64,000 nt of DNA from Chimonanthus salicifolius (taxonomy: Eukaryota; Streptophyta; Magnoliopsida; Laurales; Calycanthaceae). The stretch is from the NCBI GenBank assembly GCA_013350335.1, contig CM023534.1, positions 4,712,001 through 4,776,000 of the forward strand. Direction: 5' to 3'. Positions 1-10,362 of the stretch are shown in pieces. The notes under the pieces are model-generated. The model had not been told where the DNA came from, did not search any database, and saw only the letters and a list, made by a program, of their open reading frames with translations. Within the stretch, counting starts at the first letter, position 1. Every line of letters starts with the position of its first letter. Position numbers and translations under genes: made by a program.

Positions 1-1293
1 CAAAAATATTACTATTAGACGTAAGTGTCAAAATTGCACCTAGGTGCGAAGGTTCTTTGTGCATGGTGAACTTAGGCATTAGAACTATTGTTGTCAAAGT
101 CTTATGATACATGACTCGTATTGTAAGATACAACAAGAGGAACATTTCGTTTCAATTTAAGAATCTTGTGATTTGTATAGACGAAGAATCATGTGGCCCT
201 TAGTTTTTATAATTTAAAAAAAAATTATTTGATGGTAAATAGAATGCAAATAAAACTGTCTCTTCGAAGACATCCTATAAAATTGAAAAGAATACACATA
301 GAACTATCAAGGAAACTTGCTCACAGTAGCTACTGCCAAACAACACCCATGATTACTGCAAAGTGCAAAGAAACGGTAGAAGAGCATTTGCCACTGGCAA
401 TTCTAAGTCAAGTCCAAGTAAACAAGTATACCAACAGAGGATCTCATTTCGTTTATCTCTGATCTCTACCCTTTTGGGAACCCATTCACTGGAACAGAAT
501 GTTGCTTGGATACCTATTCCACAGTCAAGCTTCTCCTTTGTTTCTTTTTCCTTTTCAAATCCCATATGCTGAAGAACATTATCCAAGCATTCTAGTCCAA
601 CTCAATGGAGGCTTCTGAACATGGCTCAGCAGAGTCAGCATGGACTCTCTTGAATTTCAAGTTGAATGAAACTGAATCTTTTTTTTTTGGAACATACATG
701 ACTAAATTTGTTAAAGCATAAGGAGTGAGTACAAGAGATGGATTTGAGTATAGGAGAATTATACCTAGATTCAAGGTGAGGGAAAAGGAAAAAAAATAGA
801 AAAAAAAGCAAAGAGTAAAATAAAATTTATAATAACACGTCCTTTGCAACAAAAGATACGCTAAGCAGTCCCCTACTCTCTAAACTCCCAAAGATACATT
901 AAGCAGTCCCCTCGCCACACTGTTTGCTGAGTGAGGTGTATGAATGAAAGTGAATGAAACTAAATGTCATTATCTGAAGAAGTAAAAGTTAGCTCAACTG
1001 AGTCAATTTCATTGGATTTCAATTGAGTGAATCATTTAGTAGTATTAAGGAACTTTTGGATGATTTACTAGTTTTTCAGAACTCAGGATCAACTCAAGTC
1101 TTAAGTCAAGTCTATTGAATGAGTTACTGAGTTATATCGACCGGGGTAGCTAGGCGAGATTTGGCTTTCTCGGAATTTTCAAATAAATATTGGTAATCTC
1201 CTCTCCTGTATTGTCTCCTCCTCCTTTCTCACCTTTCTTCCTCTGCATCTTTCATTTGGATTTGGGTGCAACCTCAGATGTTGCCGGTACTTT
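1..1293. other. Non-coding AT-rich flank
   Basis: I see no gene here. Open frames are short and carry no recognisable motif. There are homopurine and homopyrimidine runs near 680-810 and a near-repeat of 'agatac..taagcagtcccct' at about 853 and 892. The sequence resembles decayed intergenic DNA. Confidence 0.5.
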
Positions 1294-1589
1294 CATGGTA
1301 GACTCTCATCCAGGGCATTTGGATTGTATTCAAATCCAGAGAAATCAATGGATGGTGAAGAAGCGCGACTTCAATGATATATGCCGCTCCATGACCAAAG
1401 AAATAGCACTACAGAAGGAAGAACTGAAGGATTTTTAGCATTTGGTGATGTGCAAGAATATGATAGAGAAGGAGTAATCTTGTGAGGAGTGATTTAGAGG
1501 AGTTTGAACGTAAGTCGAACTCAAGAGTCAAGACCTTCTTTCATGATTTCATGAGAGAGGTTCTCGACAGCGAGGTCAACTCCCTCTAG
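1294..1589 (+). pseudogene. Coiled-coil gene relic, family uncertain
   Basis: From the ATG at 1294 a 48-codon frame reads as a charged helical protein, with KKRDFNDICRSMTKEI then LQKEELKDF, and stops at TAG. After a shift of frame, 1476-1589 reads on as NLVRSDLEEFERKSNSRVK and FFHDFMREVLDSEVNSL, again with coding-like composition. The two halves together look like part of a plant coiled-coil protein broken by at least one stop and one frameshift. The spacing of acidic and basic residues recalls the N-terminal coiled coils of FRIGIDA-like proteins, but I cannot name the family firmly. No promoter or splice signals were recognised, and the flanks are plain AT-rich DNA. It could also be a chance low-complexity frame. 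Confidence 0.3.
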
Positions 1590-1847
1590 ACTATGAGCAT
1601 TTCTAATTTTTTTTTTTTTGTCAGGAATGTGTCTAAAAATAAAATATTACAAGGTGCCTCAATCATTTGTCAATAATAAAGGAAATGTTTTTTTTTACTA
1701 AAAAAATAGTAAAATAATTTTAAACGAAAGTAATGTGAAAGTTTGGCATTTTGTAATAAAGTAGAATCTATGATCTTAAAAATTAAATAAATGATAGTTG
1801 ATGTGAGAACTTAAAATAAATTAGTCTTATTAATTATATATAATCAC

Positions 1848-2097
1848 TTGAATTAGACTAATGAAAATAGGTTGAAGAACTGACAATTTTGTTTATTTAT
1901 TTATATCAAGTGAATATACATGCTTAAATGTCTCAAATTTAATTTGGGAAAATTTTATGTTCAAAAGATTTGAATTAGACTAATGAAAATAGGTTGAAGT
2001 GGAGGATTTTTCGAACTGTCAATTTTATTTTTTTATATTAAGTGAATCTATATGCTTACATGTCTCAAATTTAATTTGGGAAAATTTTATGCTCAAA
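1848..2097. repeat. Two-copy tandem duplication, period 122 bp
   Basis: A block beginning 'ttgaattagactaatgaaaa' at 1848 recurs at 1970. Both copies end in 'aatttgggaaaattttatg' followed by 'ctcaaa' or 'ttcaaa'. The second copy has a few extra bases after 'ggttgaag'. This is a simple local tandem duplication with no coding content. Confidence 0.85.
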
Positions 2098-3361
2098 TGC
2101 TATTCGAATTGAAATCGAGTTACTGAAATTTGTGAATTAACTAGATTTAGAGCTTTCTTGATTTAAAGGACCCATTTCTAGTTTGAACTTCAAAGTGTAT
2201 TTTGATGATCTTAGTATTAAATTTAAATTACTCATTACATACTCTTAAAAAAACCTAAAATCTGAAGTCATAATTGTTAGATTGTATCGACATTTATTTA
2301 TTTATGTCAATCTATGAAGGTTGACTTGAAGGTCAAGAACTCACCTGAGATATAAGAAGTCTTGGATTGAATTCACTCTCAACACAAAAAAGACCACTCC
2401 TTATAGCGACCTTAAAATATGACATTTTTTGGGGCCATCAACTATATTATTATAATATTGTTTTCAAAAAGTGTTTGGAGAATTATCCACACTTATTTTG
2501 ATAAAGATTGGAGTGAAATTAAAGAAAAAGTTGAAAAATTAACTATAATTTTATATATATTTTTATTGTAGAAAGAGTGACTCGTTCAAGAATTCTTTTG
2601 GTATCTAAAACTCAGAATAGGTGAGTGTAGCTATTAGAGATGTTCATTTGTCTAAGTTGGTTAGAGCCTGACTTAAATAAATGGTAGGCTAGACTCGCGC
2701 TTTATGATGTAGTACATAGTCTGACGCAACCAAACATAAAAAAAACCCAACACAATTATTTAATTTTTATTTATTTATCTTTTATTCTCATTTTTTATTA
2801 CTTAATTTTTAAAATTAGAAATGAATTAGAATTAAGAGTTTGGAACAAGATTATTATGGCTATTTGAATGAAATTTCGTTTTGGGTTTTTAGCATGTTTC
2901 TATCTTCTCTCCTTCTCGAGGATTCCAAACCTTTTCCATCCAACGGCAATCGAATGATTCTCCTTCCTTTGGGTCCCCTTTCAGCCAACGGCGTTTTGAG
3001 CAACCCATGGAGTTCTGTTCCTCGACATTCATTAGACGGGTGTTATGCAAATTTTAAATTTACCAACTCGCAAGCACACAAACCATTAGATAGTATAGCG
3101 ATTGAGTGCGAGATCGATCCCATCGGAACTTAAGAACCATTAGTTAGAATTATTTGTCTCAACAAAAATTCTAGTTGACCAAGTCGAGAGTTATTTTAAT
3201 TTTTTAAATTTAATTATTTTTCTTCTATAAAACTATCAAATCAAGTCTTAATTTCAAATTTTCATATTTTGATTTAGATTAAAATAAAATATTGGTTTAT
3301 TGTGCTCAGTTTGATAAAAAAAATTATACGTTAAAAAATAATTTTTGGCCCTGTAGTATGA
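2098..3361. other. AT-rich intergenic stretch
   Basis: No gene is supported. A 98-codon open frame at 2840-3133 lacks an ATG start and any known motif. The stretch 2690-2840 ('ccaaacataaaaaaaaccca' then a T-rich tail) resembles 6950-7060, so it is probably a dispersed repeat. Confidence 0.4.
2700..2840. repeat. Dispersed AT-rich repeat, copy 1
   Basis: The order 'ccaaacataaaa', 'ccca.cacaatt', 'tttatttattta' and 'aaattttaaaattag' is shared with 6959-7052. The class is unknown; it could be the end of a non-autonomous element. Confidence 0.35.
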
Positions 3362-3529
3362 TGGCCTGAAAATGGACAAACAGGCCCTTATCGGGCCGCA
3401 GACGGTCCGACAGGCTTATTAGTTGGGCCAGATCTAAGACTAATCGAACCCTATTAATTGGACCGGGTCACGGACTGTCCAATAATCCTATGTGGCCAGG
3501 CCGGACCGGATCTAGGTCCGTTTATAGGC
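3362..3529. mobile_element. GGACC-rich MITE-like element
   Basis: The left end reads 'ggcctgaaaatggac'. The reverse complement of the right end reads 'ggcctataaacggac', so the ends are imperfect terminal inverted repeats. The interior is rich in 'cggtccg', 'ggaccgg' and 'gggcc' words and far more GC-rich than its surroundings. Related copies lie at 43716-43870 and 61685-61872. I cannot define a clean target-site duplication, so the exact limits and superfamily are uncertain. Confidence 0.5.
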
Positions 3530-3877
3530 CTGCTCAGGATATAGGAAGCAGTTCTGCACATGAAGTAAACAATTGTAGTATCAATCAAAGGAAAAAAGAA
3601 TACATTGTTCGGATGTGGTGACTATCTACTTTATAATCTATCATTAAAATGCTCCTTGAAAGCCCTTCACTATCTGTCATGAATGAATGAATTATATGTT
3701 TCTCATATATGTGTTTTTTTTAATGATGGTTAGTAATTCATTTAAAGAAGGGAAGAACCTAAAAAAATATGTACAAATAAACCCACAACCCAGGTCAAGT
3801 CAGAGACCACACCATAGGGAGATTCAAAGAACAGGCCACAAAAAATAGATTAAGGCCCACCAACAAAAATAAGAGTA

Positions 3878-4202
3878 GACATCCTAACACGAGCGTTATC
3901 TTTTAGGAGGCACGGATTTTAGTGAACTTTCTATTTTGCCCCTCATCCATTCGTAAAAATTGATTCACTTTTTAGTAAATTGGTTCACTTATCGGTGCAC
4001 CAACCGAATCACTTGGAAATTGGTACACCGATTTCTTAAGATTTCAAATTGGTGCACCGACCGAATCATTTTATACATAAATCGGTTCACTTTTCAATGA
4101 AACGATTTACTGAAAAAGTAAGCCAATTTCAGCAGATAGAGGTAAAATGAGAAATCCGAAAAATCCATATCTACTAAAAGAGTATTCCCGTATTAGGATG
4201 GC
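3878..4202. mobile_element. MITE with long (~70 bp) terminal inverted repeats
   Basis: The left arm starts 'gacatcctaacacgag', followed by 'tatcttttag' and 'ctattttgcccctc'. The reverse complement of the right arm starts 'gccatcctaatacggg', followed by 'tactcttttag' and 'cattttacctc'. The 325-bp element therefore folds back over about 70 bp at each end. The interior has repeated 'ttggtgcaccgaccgaatca'-type words containing the palindrome GGTGCACC. No transposase is present. No clear 9-bp duplication was found, so a Mutator-type origin is only a suggestion. Confidence 0.6.
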
Positions 4203-6554
4203 CACCCCAAAAACAAACACCACCCACAAATCTGGGCAGAAAGTGTTGATAGTATAGGAAAGTGTTTTTCACCATATAGCACATACTTCCCATAATCACT
4301 CCCAAGTTAACCCACCCTAGATCGATATTAAATTAGTGATGCAAAGGAAATAACATTTACAATTAAATGGGGCATCATAGATGTCATAAACATATCATGT
4401 TGGTACAAACACATCGATAGCAAGCATAGTCCATTCCTTAAGCTTTCATACATTCAATTACACTTCTTTATTGGGTTGACTACAGGATGTGATCCTTGGG
4501 ATATACAATTTGAGCTCATTTATACACATATCATATAGTCCTTACAATTTATCGTCATTCTAGACCATCCCTTGGTGGTTTATCAATATAGATCCCACTA
4601 CTCTCATTTTCCATGGTCCAAACCCAAGTCTTACCATTATTAATTATGTTAGCGCTACATAAAGGTTTCCAATAATCATTACAATATACCCATCATCATA
4701 ACAATATCGTAAACATGCTACATCTCACACAATTGAGAATTCATAATGATTCATGCATTAAAGTTCATCAATACCTCAATAAATTCTCTAAATTAACATA
4801 TGAGCATATAAGCATCCATACAAGGTGTCAAGCAGTTCCTCATCCTCGAAAATTATGAAGTTCAGAGTTGATCTTTGGGTCGTACATGCAGATTAGGCCT
4901 TCAGCTTAGATTAAAACCTGTTTATAATACAATTTGGACTCAGATTTAGATATTTTTATTTTTATTTTTAAAGATTAATGTATTCAAGTGTCTTACTTGA
5001 CTAATTCTTTAAGTACATGTAAATCTCCTAATCTATACATATCGGATTAATAATAATAGAGAGTGACTCTTTTGTGTTTAGAGAAAGAACAAAGGCGAAT
5101 TTTGTTGTCCAAACTGAAAATTTAAAAATCTATTTATAAAAAATATAATAAATTATATGGTAAAATAAGTAATATGATGCTACTCATAATGATGGCAAAA
5201 ATCAACCTATATCTTGGATGGACGCCAGCATAGAGAAGGACTACTGTTTTGAGTGATGCACCGATTCCACCATGGCATCCCCTTGTAACCTTCCATCTGT
5301 CGACCAAATTTTAAAGAATCCGATTCAAGAAAAGTGGGTTTGAACAAACAAAAATCAACTTAATCTATAAACGGATCGGACTTGGATAAAAAATTAAAGC
5401 TTGTTTATTATTCAAGCTAATTTTATACTTGTGTGTTGGTCTAAAAATTATTATTCAACTGACTCATGGCTAAGGGAACCATGAGGCAAGGCGGCCCCCC
5501 TAAACCCCTTAGAAGAGCGCCCCACACACACAAGACACCTCTAGTTTACGCTGCTAGGCTCTTGTCATTGCATAATGCTTTCTTCTACAAGCATTACTTA
5601 GTGTATTCTTCATGTATGTTTTCTTTCTAATGTGGGGATTTGGCCATCTTGAGGTGCTGTATTATTTATTGATTTTCTTGTGCACTTCTTTAGCATATGA
5701 TATCCCACCCTTTATAAAATTTCAGCTACCATTCTACCCAAACCATTTCTACAAGCAAAACATTGAAACATTTAGCACAATGCACTAAATCATGCCTAAA
5801 TCAAAACTTCGATGCCACAGATTATAGAATCAAAATAACACCATGAATTAGAAACTATAGTAAAAATAGGCAAATGCAGTAACACACTAAGAAAGTAATA
5901 AACTAAGACCAAATGAAAAGTATGAAATAATATAAAAGATGGACGTGAAGTGCCAAAGTACCTCAATCAAATGCTGAAGATCTACCGGTGTTACAGATCC
6001 TATAAAGTGACATAAAGAACCAACAAAATGAATAGCTGAATAGATACAAATGAGCAATAGATCCATGGTAACTTCAGATTTTTTTCACGAGGACAGTTGC
6101 CTATGAACCTTACTTAAAGAGGCATTAAGTTCTTATTATGCCATTTAGTGGCCATCCCGTCTACTGTCAAGATAAAAGGGTATTCTTCCCTTAAGAACTG
6201 CAGGCAAGGTGAGGGTCGCTTGCAAGAAGGCAGGCTGCAGGAGAGTGGTTGGAGAGGGTTAGAACGGAAAAGGGAAATGGGTGGAGGACAAGGGGTGGCT
6301 GGGGTCTTTGAAGGCAAGTGATGGGAGGCTTGGCTAGCGTCAATGGAGAATACAGCTGGAAGAGGTAGAAGCAGCAGGGTGACAATCCGAGCTGCGGCAA
6401 TCGTGTGTTGCCAATACCTTTCTCACTCTCTCGTCGTTTAACGAAAGAGAGGCGAAAGAAGGAAAGTAATAATGAGGGGTAAAATAGGAATTCAAAATAA
6501 GAGGAAAGAATCCAGTGCAGACAAAAAACATTACCCTTTAGATAAGAATCACAA
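4203..6554. other. Unique-looking intergenic stretch
   Basis: No gene was recognised. The part 4320-4860 has the look of LTR-retrotransposon debris, but no LTR limits, primer site or polyprotein motif can be shown. The frames on the minus strand at 6114-6531 are proline- and serine-rich translations of a GA-rich stretch, with no family resemblance. Confidence 0.4.
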
Positions 6555-6650
6555 GTATTTTAATGTGCTCCAAGACAGTTTCCTCATAACTCTACCATAA
6601 GCCTTTTCAAAACCAATAATTACCAGCTATAGGTTCTTCCTTTCTCCTAA
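6555..6650 (-). pseudogene. RTE-type LINE reverse transcriptase fragment (copy 1)
   Basis: The minus strand reads KNL, stop, LVIIGFEKAYGRVMRKL, then SWSTLKYL. This matches the plant RTE-clade LINE reverse transcriptase block around the F.DLEKAYDRVPRE motif and the W..L.KK sequence after it. An in-frame stop and the altered residues (GF for DL, G for D) show it is dead. The same altered residues occur in the copy at 7832-7985, so the two are duplicates of one decayed sequence. Confidence 0.6.
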
Positions 6651-7831
6651 AGTATAATTTAATACACATTCACAAATATTGTTACAAATCGACGCATTGC
6701 TACATGATATGTGCCAAAGATAAAATCTTCCACATGGGTCAAACAGTGATCAATAAGGCTTCCAAAAAGGATGAATGTAATTTCCTGCATAAAAAGCCAA
6801 AGAGAAAATCGTTAGCAAGATAGGTTAGTGTGAGGGAGGAAGAGTATGATTAGGGCCATCGTGAGCACTCCATGTCAAACTACTTAGTTTTAAACTTCCA
6901 AAAATCATTCAAAGAATGAAAAGACACAATTTTAACTTAGCACAGTCTCACCCGATCTGGCCAAACATAAAAACCCAGCCCAATTTTTTCATTTCTATTT
7001 ATTTATTATGTATTTTTGCTTTTTTATTATCTCTTAAATTTTAAAATTAGAGTTTATTTTTATATAAAGAGAAGATTAAGAGTGTATTAGAGATATTATT
7101 GATAATAAAATGAATGAGATTTTCTGAACCACTCTCTCCCTCGTACGGATTCTCCTCTTTCTCTTCTCTTCTTCTGCCTTCGCCCCTCGAGTGGATTCCT
7201 ATTCTTCTCTTTTCTCCCTCTAGCTGGATTTTCATTCGTCTCTTTCTTCTCCAGATCGTCTCCGTGTAGACAAAGGTACAGCAACGACCAAATCCACGCC
7301 CAGGTTTGCCTTGCCCCGAACCATTCCCTGCCCCATCTCCAATCATTTCCACTCCCCTGACTCCAACCGAGATCTAGCCTATCCTTCTTCACCCTAGTCC
7401 TCACCTGCTTCCTCGCCAAACAGACCCATCGCCCCCTTCAATCGTCCATAACTCTCAGATCTCCAATCGGACCTCCACAGTCCCAGCTAGCATCACTTCA
7501 AACAGCAGCCGAGGCTCAATCTGTCGCCACCATCCCTTTCACTCACGGCCAGAACCCAAGCACGGCTCAGATCCAATCCCCTGTCGTTTATGCCCTTCAA
7601 ACCAGCCACCACTCCACCATCTCCATCCGTTCCCCACCCCCAACAATTTCCATCTTAATATTGCTTTTCCTCTTCCCAAGACTACCAACCATTTGTTTTC
7701 CCTCTTCCCAAGACCACCAACCATTCCATTGCTGCATTCCGAAATGGAGAGAAGGTTTTGGCATGTGCAAGGGTAAAATGGGAAAGAAAAAGGAGAGGGT
7801 GTATATAAGAGATTTTGGGGGTGTATATAAC
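6651..7831. other. Block between two LINE fragments, partly C-rich
   Basis: This block lies between two near-identical 70-bp LINE pieces. Its first part is AT-rich (dispersed repeat copy 2 near 6959-7052). From about 7120 to 7760 it is pyrimidine- and C-rich, resembling a plant 5' leader or LINE 5' region, and 'cctcttcccaaga.taccaac' is repeated at about 7670 and 7700. The long frames on both strands are composition artefacts; none shows a domain. Confidence 0.35.
6959..7052. repeat. Dispersed AT-rich repeat, copy 2
   Basis: Its word order matches that of 2700-2840 ('ccaaacataaaa', 'cccagcccaatt', 'tttatttattat', 'aaattttaaaattag'). The class is not identified. Confidence 0.35.
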
Positions 7832-7985
7832 ATCACCCAACAAAGAATGCATGACAGTTTCCTCATAACTCTACCATAAGCCTTTTCAAAACCAATAAAT
7901 ACTAGCTATAGGTTCTTCCTCCTTAAATTTCTCAATGAGTTGCCTTAGTACAAAGATAGCTTCTATTAGCTAATGAAATACGAAT
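7832..7985 (-). pseudogene. RTE-type LINE reverse transcriptase fragment (copy 2)
   Basis: Reading the minus strand from about 7963 downwards gives EAIFVLRQLIEKFKEE. After a one-step frame change it gives KNL, stop, LVFIGFEKAYGRVMRKL and SCILCWVM. Plant RTE LINEs have EAI.LLRQLIEKFR followed by KKDLHMVFIDLEKAYDRVPRE, so the order and spacing fit well. There is one frameshift and one stop, so the fragment is not functional. The last 70 bp repeat those at 6570-6645. The rest of the LINE (endonuclease, catalytic YxDD block) was not found. Confidence 0.7.
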
Positions 7986-9441
7986 GTGCTCTACATTATC
8001 ATATGTACGAGTTTGCTTTAGGTAAACCCGTTCCCATCCCCAGCTAAAAGCCATAATCATGAAAATATAATGCCCCACTTGCACGTGAGGATTGTAGCTA
8101 ACAAAGAATGCATGTTAGTGCCAATACATAAACACGCTATAAATTTATATCAATTAAGGAAATCAAGAGATTTTTTTTTCCTTTTAAGAACACTCGAACC
8201 GACTCTCTACTTTAGAAAACTCCATCTAGTTTCATCAAGCAATTGGAGAACTAACAATAAAATTAAGACTAACAAAAATAAAGGTCAATATTCTATATAA
8301 CAATAATAAATTTTGCATCATCTTCTGAGCCTAAATTTGTTCTTCTACAAGCTAATACTTGTCTTCTTGATGGTATATACTCCCACCATACACTACAGAT
8401 ATATTGATGTGTTTGCAAGAAACATGTCGCATAAAGTTCATACACATCATTTACATAGAAATGAAACACTGATATTTGACAGTTGAAAATAAACCAACCC
8501 ATAAAAGACAACATCTATAGCATGCTGCAGATACTAGGGCTCATGAACATCTATAGCAGACTGCAGATACTAGGGCTCATGAACATCTTGCTCAGGAATT
8601 TATAAAGTCCTGGAATGCAACAATATGTTTTTCAGGAAAAACATAAGTAAGAGAATCCATAAGAACCATGCGAAATCTTATTGCTATACATTGATCAAAA
8701 TTATTAATTACTAAGAGCCATCAAAAGAGATTTAACGCTATAAATGAAGGATGTGTATCTTTATCAAAGGGGCATAAAACCATGATACACTCCTTCACAT
8801 GCATAAACCTTTCATTACCATCATTATCTTTGTTCTTTGTTTCTCCATTTCTTCGTTCAATTGTAAAAATTAAGTCATCCTCTTTGAACATCAAATATAT
8901 TAAATATACTACAATTTAGGAAATTAAAGGACTAACCACCACAAGCAGAAAGAGGGAGGGGTGAAATGATAATCAAAGCAAGCAAAACAGTAAATTAGTA
9001 AATATTGAGTCCTAATGCTACATGAACTAACCAAAGCCAATTAAGAATCCCAATCTGACCAAATAGGGAAAAGATGAATTGCATGATGTTTCCAGATCAA
9101 TGAAATCAAAGCAAAACACTAACAGGTGGTGATATAATAAAACAGGATGGAGGGACCCAGAAATGTATAGGACAGTGTTCTGATCCAAAATTTAAAGCCT
9201 AGAAAGATCAAACTCACAGACACATCACATCAAACAGGGTCTAGAAATGTGGCAACATAGAAACATCAAATCAATGCAATATTCAAATAAAATAAAGAAA
9301 TCCAAACTCTAAAGAGCAGTACAGCAGTAGTAGCCAAAACAGGAACAAATAATCAAATGAAATTGGACATCATCAGCAGAATCAGCAGCAGCCAATATCC
9401 CACCAAATGGTAAATTATCAAATCAGATACCCCAAAAAAAC
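7986..9441. other. Intergenic or intron-like stretch
   Basis: No gene is recognised. Apart from a 36-bp tandem repeat at 8510 it is unique AT-rich sequence. If the first exon proposed at 9442-9690 (minus) is real, this would be its first intron, but no downstream exon with a recognisable motif was found. Confidence 0.35.
8510..8588. repeat. 36-bp tandem repeat, two full copies
   Basis: The unit starts 'aacatctatagca' and ends 'actagggctcatg'. Copies start at 8510 and 8546, and a third begins at 8582 but runs only a few bases. The copies differ by about two bases. Confidence 0.9.
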
Positions 9442-9690
9442 CTGCATATTGCAATTGACGACATTGAAAGGCGTGATGACCGTGAGTGAGGCTGCAGCTC
9501 AAGACGCAGCCCATATGGGATTACATCTCGTTCTTTCTAGGCTAGCTGACGGTGAAGGCCTTGGAAGCTCCGAAAATGTATTCGCAGAAGAGAGAAATTT
9601 TAGGTTTCTAGGGTTTTGGATGTGAAGAACAAGGTGAGAGGGATGAGCAGACGGAAGGGATGAGGGAATGACGAGAGGTCGAACGGGGAC
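9442..9690 (-). other. Possible 5' leader / first exon, minus strand
   Basis: On the minus strand a TATA-like 'ataaatttata' (9704-9715) is followed about 25 bp later by sequence typical of a plant 5' leader: pyrimidine-rich, then 'aaaaccctagaaacc'. A good donor, 'atgcag' then 'gtttttttgg', ends the block at 9442. The block has no long ATG-started frame. The frame ANTFSELPRPSPSAS is open for a while but meets a stop. It may be the leader of an unidentified gene, or a retained promoter and leader fragment. No product can be assigned. Confidence 0.3.
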
Positions 9691-9878
9691 GTCAATTTTT
9701 TTGTATAAATTTATGGTAATTAATTTCTTTTTTAATTTACAAAACTTTTACAAAAAAAATCTTTTTCAAATACTAACTTAGAAATTCTCATATTCTAAGA
9801 TTAAACTAGAGATCTTCATTCGACTCTTTTTATATCTATGAAATTATGACCTGTATTATTAAGAAATAATTATTTATA

Positions 9879-10106
9879 CTCCCTCCATCCCAAAATACTT
9901 GTCCCATTTCAGAATTTTTTATTTCTTAAAGATTGTTTTATAAAATATTATTTTTCAGATTTTGGTATTTTTTTTTATTTGAGCAAGTCAAAGCTTATAA
10001 AAGGAGGTCATAATAATGCGATTGGAGTTGAAAATAAACAAATCAGACAAGTAATTTAGGACAATTCCAAAATACATGTAGGACAAGTATTTTGGGACAG
10101 AGACAG
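9879..10106. mobile_element. Stowaway-type MITE
   Basis: The left end is 'ctccctccatcccaaaatac' directly after TA. The right end reads 'gtattttgggacagagacag' followed by TA. This is the Stowaway (Tc1/mariner-class) terminal inverted repeat CTCCCTCCgtcccaaaata with a TA target duplication. The element is 228 bp with no coding capacity. The inverted match continues inward ('acttgtcc' / 'ggacaagt'). Confidence 0.92.
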
Positions 10107-10362
10107 TATCTTTTAAAATGATTTTACAAAGCAGTTATTAGATCTATAATATTATACAGAGCATGTTATTGAGGTACAAAGAAATAGAAAAATTGATGAC
10201 GAATAAGGTAAGTTATATGGCCTACTTGTGCCACCATACTGAAATGTAGATATTTTTTTGTTTTTTTTTTTTTTGGTTTTTTGAAAAATGATAAATTTTA
10301 GATATTGGGAGTACCCAAATAAAAAATTTGAAATTTTCTCAATTCTTTCGAACACTCTCAAG
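10107..10362. other. Spacer between Stowaway element and satellite array
   Basis: This is AT-rich sequence with a poly-T/poly-A-like run at about 10254-10276. No gene is seen. The array begins just after it. Confidence 0.5.

Noticed and set aside
7047..7866. Several 60-107 codon frames, some glycine/arginine-rich
   Set aside because: They are composition artefacts of a C-rich stretch; three overlapping frames are open at once and none has a domain.
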